64,000 nt of DNA. It comes from Ichthyophis bannanicus. Its lineage: Eukaryota > Chordata > Amphibia > Gymnophiona > Ichthyophiidae. Shown here one piece after another: positions 11,161 to 21,829 of this stretch; positions within the stretch are counted from its first letter, which is position 1; each line of letters starts with the position of its first letter. Location: contig CM066039.1 in assembly GCA_033557465.1 (NCBI GenBank), forward strand, positions 46,157,788 to 46,221,787, in the 5' to 3' direction. The notes under the pieces were generated by a model, which ran no database searches, was not told the DNA's origin, and worked only from the letters and a program-made list of their open reading frames with translations. The position numbers and the translations under genes were made by a program.

Positions 11161-11198
11161 ATGATGTCTAGTTATTCATATTTACAACTAGACATCAT
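11161..11198. repeat. Perfect 13-bp stem, 12-base loop hairpin
   Basis: ATGATGTCTAGTT at 11161-11173 is the exact reverse complement of AACTAGACATCAT at 11186-11198. It could be the centre of a small foldback element; no surrounding TIR was found. Confidence 0.6.
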
Positions 11199-12311
11199 GT
11201 TTGAAGGGTGGTGTTCAGATGATCATGATTGTTGAGTTTAATTAGCAAAATCTTGGAGAAAAGGTGCATAAGGCTGGAGATTTGCTTAGGGTACCCAATA
11301 TACTTGCATCTGCCATGATTTTATTCAATCTAAAGAATCCCAATAAAATTCCTACCCTTTTCTGTAACCCCACAACACAGTAAGAATCCAAATGTTCTGA
11401 TCCACAATCGAAGGGCAAAAGCATCTTAGATGCCAACACTTTAAGACAAAAAGAATGAAGGAAGATTTCCCTTCTTTCTACGGAGACAACAGGTCATGTG
11501 AGAAGATTCCTGTTGAAATCCTTTTGCCCATGGACCTAAGCAGGATGTTTACTTAAGTTTTAGTTGTAATTAAAGCTGGCATTTTATTGGAAGACGCTAC
11601 TATACTGTACCAAGTTGCAGAAACCTGGCGCTGATCCAGCCCCAGGTGCACTGCGGCCTCTGTGTCCTTATATAGCTCTTTTCCCAAGCACAAAGCCCAT
11701 GTAATCCCATTCCCGTTATTCACGGAGAGGGTTTCTCTTCTACTCTTTCTGTTTAAAACCTGTGATTAAGTGTCAAGAGAGCACAATCTGCATGAACTCA
11801 AGACAAAAATAAATCCAGTCAGACAAACAATTTCCAGCACAAAAGAGAATAAATTTTATGGTGAAAAGACTCTATTCATTTTCATCAGCATTTGCACTGA
11901 TATAAATTCGTGAATTTACCGGATATTTTTATGTGGAGGAGATAAAGAGCAGGTGATGTTTGACTCAAGGTAATGTCTTCAAACTGGTTAACTTTGTGCA
12001 TACCATTACAGGAATGAACCTTGCCCCTTTCGAGATGATATCAATCTCTCAGATTCAATGCTAATGTTCATTTTAGCAATAGCCTTGTTCCAACAGGAGC
12101 TTCTTTCTGGAGTTCCTGTGATGTAATAAGCATAGGCATCACATCAAGATGGCAATGTTGGTACAGTGATGATGGTCTCAGTGGGAGAGTCACTGATCAT
12201 GATAATAATGATGGCATGATATTAGTGTTGGAATTTGATGTCATTAATACAGAGAAGACTCCTGGTCCCATTGATGCTAGAACAGAAGTCATGATAGTAT
12301 TATCAATTGTG
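11199..12311. other. No recognised feature
   Basis: No coding frame with motif and no tandem repeat. Ordinary AT-rich intergenic-type DNA. Confidence 0.4.
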
Positions 12312-13330
12312 ATAATATCGTTTTTTTAAAATGTTATCTTTATTGAATTTTTACATTAACATCAAGATAAAGCTCTTGTACAAATATGACATCACATTGT
12401 AAATCAGTACAATAAAATATTCAAAATAACTAAGAATATTTTCAAAATGTTTAGTCAATCAGTCCTCTATATTAGGTGCGATAAAACAAGCAAAGTACAA
12501 AAAAAAATACCCCAAAGCAATGCCCTCCTAAGAATACAGCCAACTGATAGCCACACAAAAACATTAATCAGGTATTCTCAACTTGCCCTTTGCACAAGAG
12601 TTGAGGAACCCACCAACCTGGGACTATGAGCATTAGGCAAGAATAGTGTAAGCTGGATGAACCATAAAACACATATTTAGAACTCTGATATTTGACTACA
12701 CATTTGTAAGGAAAATTTAACCAGAATAGTGTGCCCAACACTAGGACATATTAACAAAAATCTCTTCCTATTTTGCTGGATAACTTTGGCGATATCTGGA
12801 TAAATTGTAACTTTCATGCCTGAAAAAAGATCATCCATATGATGGAAAACCCCTTTTTAAAATAAGATCCCTGCCAGAGTCCATGACTAAAGTCATAATC
12901 AAAGTACTTGGTGAATTTTTCTCTTCAGTTGATATCTCTAAGATGCCGTCAAGCCACTAATCCTCCTGAAGCTAAATTTCTCATGATCGGGTTCCCTCAT
13001 GTCCTTAGGTGGAAGAAGATAATAAGCATTTGATATCAATGGACAAGCAGAATCAGATATTTTCAACACTTCCACCAGCTATCCATGGAACATATCAGCG
13101 TGTGATGTTAACTTAGATCTAGGAAAACTAATAACCCATAAATATTTCAGAAGGGCTGTATTTTTTGCAATGATTCCATTTTGCTTTGCAAATACAGGTT
13201 ACCCTTTGCCAAAACATTTACCATATCTTGCTTTTTATCCACTTTCTGATCCAAATTAGCAAACTTCTGATTAAAATTCTTAATCTATTTTTGATAATTT
13301 TTCAAAGTTTCAAACTGAGTCTGGGACTGT
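12312..13330 (-). mobile_element. L1-like ORF1-only element, second copy, decayed
   Basis: On the minus strand the sequence runs from an ORF1 helical region near 13330 down to a poly-A tail, seen as a T-run at about 12312-12318. Decayed ORF1 C-terminal motifs are present (FPYKCVVKYQ, then SSKYVF), comparable to YPCKCDLLYQ and FLFFEP in the 4160-5746 element. The tail follows about 300 bases after ORF1, again with no endonuclease or RT. Stops are frequent. The 5' end is cut near 13330, where an R4-like LINE begins. Target duplication not found. Confidence 0.62.
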
Positions 13331-13335
13331 AATGC

Positions 13336-15070
13336 AATTCAGGAGCAGGGTATCTCTACATATTACTATGCGGATGACATCCTACTCTTATGCCATACAG
13401 ACCTGCACACTCCATATCTCACAAAGCTAAACAAGCTCTACAATTCCAGCGACCAACAATTAGCAGAGCAACTTCATGTGGTAAAAAAGCTTTTCTGATG
13501 ACATCAAGATGACTTCTGGCCTTGACAAGTATTCTAAGGCAACCTTTTTCAGAGGAAAATTGAGCAAAACCAAATACATCTCTCTTGTTGAGGGCTGTGA
13601 CATCAAGGACCTTGAACAGGAAAGTGTATATAAGTATCTTGGAATAAAGGAAGGAATGACACTAGAGCAGAAACTATTGAGAGAGAAAATCAGTAAAGAA
13701 TATTACAGGAGATTAAAACTGTTATTGAAAAGTGCTTTAACATCACAAAATAAGATATAAGCCATCAATCAGCTGGCAATTCCTGTACTCTCATACAGTT
13801 TTGGGATTGTGGATTGGTCTCATAAAGATCTTGAAAAACTGGATATGCAAACAAGAAATCTCCTCCATGCTCATGAAGTAATTTACAAGAATCAATGCAT
13901 GCCAAGACTGTATATTCCTAAAGCTGAAGGAGAGCTAGGACTTACAGAGATTGACTACACATACAGAACTACTATCACAGGCCTCCAAGCCTATCTGACA
14001 GCATCATCGGATCCAAATACTCAAAAAGTGCTGAAATATGAAAGTAAACGTCCAGAATCTGTCTCTCTCATCTTAAAAAAAAATGGAGAGAGAGAGCAGG
14101 GTCCGTCTTGCTGGCAAGGCGGAAGAACGAAAACTGGCCGGACTAGGGGGCGGACCAGTAGGATGGGCTACCTAGGTGAGCTCAGAAAGGCCCTCTTTTC
14201 TGAGCTCTAGAGAGCACTTCCATGTGCATGGCTCTGCCCGGAGGACGTCACCAAGTGTGGCTGATGCAATCCTGCTGGTCCATGGAGAATGAGAATCCAC
14301 AGGCGTGCATGGGTAGGGAAGTAACAGAATTTGCATAACAAGAGATAAAACTCTTCAAAGAATTAGATCAGCAGGCGAGGAAAAACAAGTGGCAAATACA
14401 CAAATACAGTGGAAAGTACAGAGCGTTACTCCAAGAACCTTTTGTCGATCAAGAACGGATACACGAATGGTTGAGGAGAGATGAACTGAAACCGAAGGAT
14501 GAAAGATTGATAGCTGCAGCCCAGGACAGTGGATTACGGATGAGATGGCTTACGGTAAGTATTGAAAAAATTGGCATAACAGACATTTACCAATTCCATA
14601 AGAAATAGTTGGAACAGTGACTTACCTAATAGCAGGCTGTGAAGTTCTGATGGCGGAAAATTTCTAAACAGAAAGGCACACCTCCTCCACTGGAAACTCT
14701 GTAAACACTACAACATCACTGTCCCTGAAAGGCACTGGGATCATGACCCTAAGAGAATAACAGAGAATGAAGAGGGACATTGATAACAGAATTGTCGGTA
14801 CCAAGTGATTATTCTGTGAAACACGTGGAGAGGCAGGAGATCCTGAAGTACCAAGAAATGCAGTCAGAGACCAAGAAAATGTGGAAGAAAGACACAGAAA
14901 TATTTCCCATTGTACTAGGAGTGATAGGCTTGATAAAGAAGAACTTCCAAGCACATCTTGACAAACTCCCCATACATGTTATATCTTACGAACTCCAGCA
15001 GGAGGTTTTCTTTGGCACAATGCAAGTATTACGCCGCGCATTAGCAGTAAATTTGAGAGACTAAGATCAT
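13336..15070 (+). mobile_element. R4/Dong-like LINE remnant
   Basis: It opens with an RT active-site box, YYADDILL (about 13365). A stretch with YKYLGI and EYYRRLKLLLKS (13509-13760) follows, then AIPVLSYSFGIVDW and LEKLDMQTRNLL (13770-13870) and RLYIPKAEGELGL (about 13908-13945). This order is typical of the R4/Dong clade. After an inserted block (about 14095-14310) the C-terminal endonuclease-side region resumes, ending with EILKYQEMQSETKKMWKK and IFPIVLGVIGLIKKNF (14780-14960). Frames are broken by stops at several points, so it is inactive. A second fragment of the same family lies at 19130-19440. Confidence 0.68.
14095..14310 (-). mobile_element. DIRS terminal-repeat remnant inside the LINE
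   Basis: The order GGACGTCACC, a GTG-rich spacer, AATCCTGCTGGTCC and GGAGAA (14236-14285) matches, imperfectly, the reverse complement of the DIRS left end at 59033-59085 (CCAGGACCAAGCAGGAAG, GGGTGACGTC). The block interrupts the R4-like LINE and is more GC-rich than it. Probably a solo DIRS end. Confidence 0.5.
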
Positions 15071-15249
15071 ACTCCACATACCCTTGCTTAGAAGTGAGGT
15101 TCAAGACTACCGTAGTATGCACATAATTAACACATTTGGAGAAACTACTCTGACTAAACAACTGTCTTGCCTTGGTTGTGATCTGGTTATTTAACAACTG
15201 CCTGAAGTTACATCCAACTAAAACCTCCGCACTTTGGCTAACAGATCAC

Positions 15250-15345
15250 CATCTCATGAATCTTATAGGCTACTGCTTTACCAAGAAGGGTGACCACCTC
15301 CTACACCCAATCACGCTTTAACTTCTGGTATTTTAAATGTTTCTC
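15250..15345 (-). repeat. Short fragment shared with the L1/Tx1-like LINE at 23046-23140
   Basis: About 90 bases (CTCATGAATCTTATAGGCTA and on) repeat nearly unchanged at 23046-23140 in the same orientation. It is a detached piece of the minus-strand L1/Tx1-like LINE. Confidence 0.6.
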
Positions 15346-16175
15346 CTATCATAGATGTTTGTTCTATTCCTCTCTCCCAGCCACTTTGTTACCTTGGAAT
15401 TTTTCTTGATACTCAACTTTCCTTCTGTGATCAGATTAATTCAGTTGCAAAAAGGCGCTTCTTTTTTCTTCGGCAAATTCGTTCAGTCCTCTCTTATCTA
15501 TCTGATGCCTCCTTGCACATTTTACTTCTTTCATTGGTGATTTCAAAAATTGACTACTGCAATGTTATTTAAGCAGGAATTTCTCAAGTCAAATTACACG
15601 TCTGCAAACCATTCAAAATACTGCCATTCATCTGCTCTTTCATGCTACTAGGTTTAGCCATGTAACCCCTCTCTTTATTCGCTCTCATTGGTTACCAGTT
15701 TCCTACTGTGTCAAGTATAAATTTCTTGTCCTCACATATAAAATTCCCCATTCTGGGATTCCGGGTTATCTTCATCTCTCCTCATCCCGCGTGCACCTTC
15801 CAGAATATTATGTAATTCTCTTTTTCTCAGTCTTTATCCCCCTTCACCATCCCAGGCACGCCTTGAATCCACTAGACATTCTGCTTTCTACTTCCTGGTC
15901 GTTTACCTCTGGAATTTGTTGCCAGCTGATATCCGGCTAGAGCTCTCTCATCCCAGGTTCAAAATGCCTTGAAGACATATTTATTTCGAGCTGCATTTCA
16001 TTTGACCTCCCAGTGACTGTTTTGAGGCTGAGCTCCCCTCCCTTACCCCGCTGTCATTTCTTTTCTGTTTTTATAGCATTCTTTTCTGCTTCTCATATTT
16101 CATGGATTATTATTGTGAACTGCTTAGTGTATTGAAGGGTGGTATATCAAATTTTAATAAACCATAATTAAAGAA
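15346..16175 (+). mobile_element. L2-type LINE 3' end
   Basis: With a few frame breaks this reads as the C-terminal part of an L2 RT: LGIFLDTQLSFCDQINSV, RRFFFLRQIRS, SKIDYCN, then a region equivalent to FNHVTPL..LHWLPV and a WNLLPADI-like box. The 3' end has ATTTTAATAAACCATAATTA. Strongly 5'-truncated, with stops; inactive. Confidence 0.8.
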
Positions 16176-16850
16176 ATCTGAGATGATATTGTCGTCAGTG
16201 TCTCCCAAATTATTTCTAAATTTATCATCCTGGATTTTTGCAGTAGTGAAAAAGATGTCAGAATATCAGAAGAGGTGACCGACTCACCCAGACACAAGAC
16301 ATCTGGAGGCAGTAAATCCTGTGGTCCCAGGGGTTCCCCCACCTTGGAAATTTGGCTTGGTTGTTCCTCTATGAATGTCTCGTCTCCCAGCATAGTGCTG
16401 TATCTTTATCCATACTGGGTGAACACCTCTGCTGAGCTACCTTGCCACGTTCTCCTGGGGGACACCGTCCCTCTTTCTTATGCAATGCTGACAAGTGCTC
16501 CGGGTGCAGGCCTGCTCCTGAGGGCCTCCCAAGCATGGTGATGAGACCTTCCATACAGGACTGAAGAAGACCTCTGCCTCAAGGGTCATGACAGCTCACC
16601 TTCCTCTGTCACCAGACCCAATGAAGCTTCTTTGTCATGAATGGTAAACTTTGGTGTCAAATGTTTACCCATGGGTCCTCTTTGTAATGGCTGTGCTGAC
16701 CCTGCAATAGTTTTGTCCACCTTGCCCATACGTTTGGGCTTCCCCATGGAAGGAAAGTGTAGAAAACTTGGGAAGGCAGGTAAAAAAGATGACCTGATGC
16801 CACATGGAGCTAGCAGGTGGCCCTGCCTCACTTGACTAGTTCTACTCACT
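16176..16850 (-). mobile_element. L1/Tx1-like ORF1 N-terminal remnant
   Basis: The minus-strand frames (MGKPKRMGKVDKT, then GPMGKHL, then LPPDVLCLGESV and LEIIWETLTTISSQIS) look like the N-terminal, low-complexity half of an L1/Tx1 ORF1 leading into its coiled coil. Stops occur between them. The call rests on pattern memory. Confidence 0.45.
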
Positions 16851-16864
16851 GTTTTAACCCACCT

Positions 16865-16922
16865 CCCCCAAATTTTGGTGCCTTGGGTGACTGCCTAGTT
16901 TGCTTAGTGGTAGGGTCCATCC
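16865..16922. repeat. End of a hAT-like non-autonomous element
   Basis: GCCTTGGGTGACTGCCTAG and the following TTTGCTTAGTGGTAGGG resemble the right end of the hAT-like element at 55865-55920. Only this end is visible. Confidence 0.3.
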
Positions 16923-17389
16923 CGACGCAACAGTGTACTTCACAGCCTCATTTTTGGTATTAGAAAAACTCTCCTTAAGTCTTCAGCTGTCTGTGCTGTG
17001 TTCATGCTTTACAGTATGTCTATTAGCACGATGCCTGCAAGGGGCTCTAATGAAGATTCACTTATCAGCTGTTTGTGCTTTGATCATGTTTTATATGCAT
17101 TATTCTAACGTAACACAGTGGATGACAGCAGCCCATGGGCTGATGGTATTTTTTGCTGCTATGCAGTTATGCTGTCGTCTAAATAGTGCCCCTCCAAAGG
17201 AGAATTTTCAAAGGAATTTCTACAAGTAAACAACATTTAACCCAGAAAGAACCCTGTTTAAAAATCCCTCCCCCCCTTTTTTTTGGCTTGTAAAAATACA
17301 TGCGCTGTTTGGGCATGCACAGTTTTATCCTTTGGAAAAAGGAAGGAGGAGCGAGGTCAGGGGACGTGCAGGCCAAAAAATTTTGCTTT

Positions 17390-17445
17390 GTTTCTTTTTT
17401 TCTTTTTCATTTTTTCATTTTTTCATCTTTTCATCTTCATATCAT
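17390..17445. repeat. TTTTCA-type microsatellite
   Basis: T-rich simple repeat with units TTTTTTCA and TTTTCATC. It immediately precedes the 20-bp phased repeat at 17465. Confidence 0.75.
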
Positions 17446-17464
17446 TTCTTCAATAGCGTTCCCT

Positions 17465-17534
17465 ACTGCACAATAGGACATCCTATTGCGCAATAGGGCC
17501 TGCTATTGTGCAATAGTGCGTCCTGTTGCACAAA
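17465..17534. repeat. 20-bp tandem repeat of C/EBP-like palindromes
   Basis: Four related 10-mers start exactly 20 bp apart: ACTGCACAAT (17465), ATTGCGCAAT (17485), ATTGTGCAAT (17505) and GTTGCACAAA (17525). ATTGCGCAAT is the classical perfect C/EBP palindrome. Whether any factor binds here is unknown; the spacing may simply reflect tandem duplication. Confidence 0.6.
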
Positions 17535-17549
17535 AGCACATCCCACTAA

Positions 17550-18186
17550 AAAGAATACATGAGTTTTCATTTTGAAACCCCTGTACATAATTTCATCTGA
17601 GATATTTTGTATGCACTATAAATGGAGCCTCGTTCCCATGCCGTGGGTGAGGTTTCCAAATGGCCCTTTAAAAGAGGAATTAATAAGGCTCAGATATTTT
17701 AGAGACTCTGGCTACTACTAATGGTTTAAGTTAAACTTCTCATATACTGCAAATGGGAATTATAGTCTCCAATTAGTAGCTCTGAGTATGGCGTACTCAG
17801 AGTACATTTTTTAGAAATACAAACTAACATCTAACATCAGTTTTCCTGGCAGGAAAGTCACTTGCAGAAAGTCAGAGTGGCCAGACAGAACTCCAAATGC
17901 CAAAGTACATTTTGAGAGTGATAATCAGATGCAGTTTTACCTGTGAAAATTAGACTTGATTATCGCCCATCCTCTCCCTGGGAAAAAGTACTCACGAACA
18001 TTGTGAGTATTTTTGCCTACGGGATTCAGGGAATATTTCTAGGAGAATGCTATAGAGGTAATTTTAGAAGGATTTTTCCATATGGTAAAGTCCATTTCAC
18101 ATGCAGAAAAGGGCTTTTATAAAATGGCATGACTACATTCGCACATAAAAAGTACACACACAGAAAGGAGATCAGTTTATAAGGAG
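17550..18186. other. No recognised feature
   Basis: AT-rich sequence with short inverted motifs resembling old MITE material, but no paired ends that I can define. Confidence 0.3.
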
Positions 18187-18481
18187 CAGAATGGAGGAGT
18201 GGCCTAGTGGTTGGGGCAAGGTACTTCAGGCTGGAAGGTCAGGGGTTCAAATCCCACTAGAGGACAGCAACCTTGGGCTGGAAGGACTGGGGTTTCTAGT
18301 CCCACAGGTGCTCCTTGTGGTCTTGGGCAAGCCACTTAACCCTCCATAGCCCATGTTCCCTGTAAAATAGTTATTTTCAAGTTATAATGCCCTGTTCAAT
18401 GTAATTTCAGTTTGCTCAATGTAAGCCACCTTGATATCATGAAAGGCAGTATATAAGAAATGTTAAATAAATAAATAAATA
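18187..18481 (+). repeat. tRNA-headed CORE-SINE
   Basis: The tRNA-like head has an A box (TGGCCTAGTGG, 18200-18210) and a B box (GGTTCAAATCC, 18244-18254). It is followed by the CORE/MIR-type segment GTCTTGGGCAAGCCACTTAA. The 3' part reads CAATGTAAGCCACCTTGATA and ends in AAATA repeats. It appears complete. Other copies are at 21600 (+), 40745 (-), 43003 (-), 49255 (+) and 52135 (+). Confidence 0.85.
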
Positions 18482-18799
18482 AGGAGTTACATGTACAAGC
18501 TGTCAACATACATTAGTCACATATTTTCAATGACTTATGCATGTGGAATAGCTACTCGCTGTTTTCTGACTACACACGTTAAGCCAATGGTGCATACTTT
18601 TGGTGTGGGTGGAGTGCAAATTTGCATGCAGAAGTTATAAAATACTAAACTTATGCATGTCCTGCAAAAATCTAGGTACTCAAGCCTAGATTTAACACAT
18701 GTTTTCAGACACTTACACTGCTATTTTACAAAGAAAAAAAGACGTCTGCTTTTTTTTTTAATGAAATAGGCATAAAACTAGGCTCCCAGTTATAAAATT

Positions 18800-18910
18800 A
18801 CCACTACTACACAATAGCATATAATAACATATAATATAATAATATAATATATATATTGAGAATATAATATAATAGCATGTAATATAATAAGGTATAATAA
18901 TGATACAATA
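18800..18910. repeat. ATA/AATA low-complexity tract
   Basis: Imperfect TAATATAATA repeats over about 110 bases. Confidence 0.75.
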
Positions 18911-19129
18911 ACAGTAGACAATGAGCTGCCTGACTGAAGACTGAGCTCAGTTTAGGTTAACCATCTAGAGAGTCACCAGGAATCAACACCGGCTCGACTA
19001 GTGCAAATATGCATGTGCAGTGCTCTACACATACACATTAAAGAAAGTTCCCGCTCCACAGTGCATGCAACCTGTTAAGACAGAACAAACAGGGAACTAG
19101 GGAATTCTTAAGGGAAATGATTCAAATAG

Positions 19130-19440
19130 ACATGAATGTAGATAGGAGAATAAAGAGGTCAGGATCCAAAAGTAGCAAACAAGTGGCAAACACACACATA
19201 CAGTGGAAAATACAAAGTGTTACTCTAGGAAGCATTTGTCGATCTAGACTGGACATGGGAGTCCAGGAAAGGTGAACTGAAACCAAAGGATGAGAGACTG
19301 ATAGCTACAGCCGAGGACAGTGGATTACAGAAGAAATGGTTCTCAGCTATGATCGAAAAAATGGGCAAAACATTATCCCTCAAAGTGTGCGCCAACTTTA
19401 ATATGATCTTCACATAGGTGTTCCTGGAGGAATAGTTTGG
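19130..19440 (+). mobile_element. R4/Dong-like LINE fragment, second copy
   Basis: It matches 14375-14580 closely: the shared order is AAACAAGTGGCAAA, TTTGTCGATC, GATGAACTGAAACC-like and GAGGACAGTGGATTACAGA. The remainder of the element is missing. Confidence 0.65.
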
Positions 19441-19444
19441 TCAA

Positions 19445-21145
19445 AATGGAGGCAGATTTGTAATGGACATATGCATTGTGTCAGAGTAGTTGTAAATAGT
19501 TTTTACTTTATTTTACTTGATACAGCACCTTTTGTTACCAAACATAGAAAACAGTTTACAAAATTCTACAAGACAATCCGGTAGAAGTTTGGAAAGGAAC
19601 TCCATTATTTACAGGAACGAGCATCTAGGTGACAAGACATTATAAGATAAACATTACAATAATAGAATATATGGTAAGGCAATTGCTCTTCAGACTGTAT
19701 TGCAGAGCAGCCCCCCACCCCGACCCCTTTAATCTGTCCTAATCCCAATTCCAAATGGCTGCTCAAATAAAAATGTTTTTAAAAGAGTTTTAAATTTCTC
19801 GTGGAGTGATCGCAGTCAGCATATGGGGTTATAACAGCAGAGAGATAGTTGGGTGGACTTATGTGTTAGAGAAAGAATTTTAAACCAAATACGATACTGA
19901 AGTGGGAGCCAATGATGCTGAATGCGCATTGGCACTATTGGGGTTGGATCTTGGAGCCTAGTTTATAAAGGCACATAGGTGCCTTTTAGGACTTCTCACA
20001 TAGCCAACTGCTATAAAATCAATTCCTACACCAATTCCCTAGTTTTCACTTCAAAAAGTACCCACAGAAAAGGCTGGTGCAAATTTGTGCAGGTACATTT
20101 TTAGGGGCTATGATCAAAGAAAAAATATGTGCATCTTTTCGCTTTGATTATAGTGGCAAACCTCACAGGTAAAACATACCTGTCAGATTTGCTGAAATGT
20201 CAATGGTTTGATTCTCTACAGCCCTGGGATTTGTAAACTCTAAGCTCCAGAATACTTAGGGACAGCAGAGATCTGCCCTCGTGATCTTGGGTTCATCTGG
20301 TGAGGTGGAAGGATCTTGATTGTTGTAAGTCTCTTACCAACGTTGGATAATGCTTAAAGGGAATCTGCCTAAAATTTGCAGGATGAAGAAGGGCCAGTGG
20401 CAGGAGGAGATTAGAAGTGTCAAGCTGGATCGAGACAGTGCTGTGAGGAGAGGCACGGGGAAGATGAACTAAGTGACAGCAGAAGTAGAGCATGGGGAAG
20501 ATGGGAGACTTCACCCCCCCTCCCCTCAATCACAGATTAGTTTCTCTTAATGCCAAGCACCAATTCTGGAGTTGATAACCTGTGAAGCCATTAGTTGGCC
20601 GGCCCTGGCTAGAAGCTACAAGCCCCATAGAGAACAATGCATTTCTTAGCCTGTGTGAGCATTCAGCCCTGACTGCTCTTGACAAAGCATTTCCAGCAGT
20701 CAGAGCTACTGTTGCGGTGAGCTTTAGAAGGAAGATGGTGCCACTAGAGGAGAGCCCTCTGACTACTCCAAGCTCGCAGGAGACTTTATGAAGGAGCAGG
20801 TTTACCCCATTGCATGCAGGGACATGTATTCTGATAATAATAAAAGCAAAACTACAATCGGGTAAAACCAGGACTGGATCAAGTTGGTCGGGTATATCTG
20901 GAGCCAGCTGGCAACCCTAAGAGGACCTTAGACCAGCAAGGATCTGAAGAGAAGGGCCCCATGAGTAACTTGTTGGGGGCAGAGGGAGGAGGTAATGAAC
21001 AACTTCAGGAGAGTCTGGTGAGCTTTGCAATAGAGCCTGGGGGATGCCTAAAGTTGGTTTGCTCCCATTAGTGAGACCGGCTCAGATCACACTGGGTAAT
21101 GTCTGACAGGTCTATTTCTACTGTAAAACAACTATGGTTCTGGAT
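19445..21145. other. No recognised gene; possible old repeat debris
   Basis: 19500-19990 resembles a decayed LINE or SINE tail read backwards (repeated GTTTACAAAATTC-type wording), but I cannot place it. 20000-21145 shows no coding motif. Confidence 0.3.
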
Positions 21146-21149
21146 ATTC

Positions 21150-21490
21150 AGCAGAGTCTGTGCCAGAAAAGAAAATTGCAGACTATCTTAATGCTAAAAG
21201 CTCAATTGCAAAGAGATAAGGCCTTCTTTTCATGTCACCTTAACAGAGTCAATAAAAAACATTTTGTTGCTGCACAAGTTACTCTTAACGAGCTCATTCA
21301 TGAACGAACTTAGAAAATGCTTAGATACAATAAATTTAAGTTATACAAATTTGGTAATAAACTGGGTAGACTACTGATGAATATGACCAAGAATAGGGGA
21401 GGACCAAGGTATGAGTTCTTCGTGTAAGGGGGAGAAATAAGCTGACAGCTTCCTTTCTATAGCACTTTCATCAAGTAGACTCAGAGGTTC
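21150..21490 (+). repeat. Inverted-duplicate arm 1 (L1/Tx1-like piece)
   Basis: This arm is the reverse complement, with scattered differences, of 22125-22480. Shared markers are AAAGAGATAAGGCC, CATTTTGTTGCT, CTCATTCATGAACGAACTTA and AACTGGGTAGACTACT. The pair are opposite-orientation pieces of the same L1/Tx1-like ORF2. Confidence 0.8.
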
Positions 21491-21599
21491 TGTACATGGG
21501 TGACTGCAGGTCTACCTCTCACATACTCTACTTGCTCTTGTGCTATTAGAGCAGGAATGAACATGGCCAACATGCTGGCCAATATCTTTGCCACCAGAT

Positions 21600-21828
21600 T
21601 ACTCCTCCACTTGGTCTAGTGGTTAGGACAGCAACCTGGGATCAATAAAACCAGGGTTCAAATCCCAATAATTCTCTTTGTGGCCTTGGATGAGTCACTT
21701 AATCCTCTATTGCCTTAGGTACACCCTTAGTTTGTTAAGTGGGACAGGGTCATACCTATAGTGCCTGATTGTAACTTGCCTTGATCTACTTCTGGAAAGG
21801 CACAAGCTAAATACTACTAAATAAATTT
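21600..21828 (+). repeat. tRNA-headed CORE-SINE
   Basis: A box TGGTCTAGTGG (21612-21622), B box GGTTCAAATCC (21655-21665), CORE segment GTGGCCTTGGATGAGTCACT, and a CTAAATAAATTTAA end. It lies between the two arms of the inverted L1 duplication. Confidence 0.82.
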
Positions 21829-21829
21829 A

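Noticed and set aside
18187..18270. Possible tRNA gene (A and B boxes)
   Set aside because: The boxes belong to a SINE head: CORE segment and tail follow, several copies exist in the window, and no cloverleaf with a proper acceptor stem is seen.
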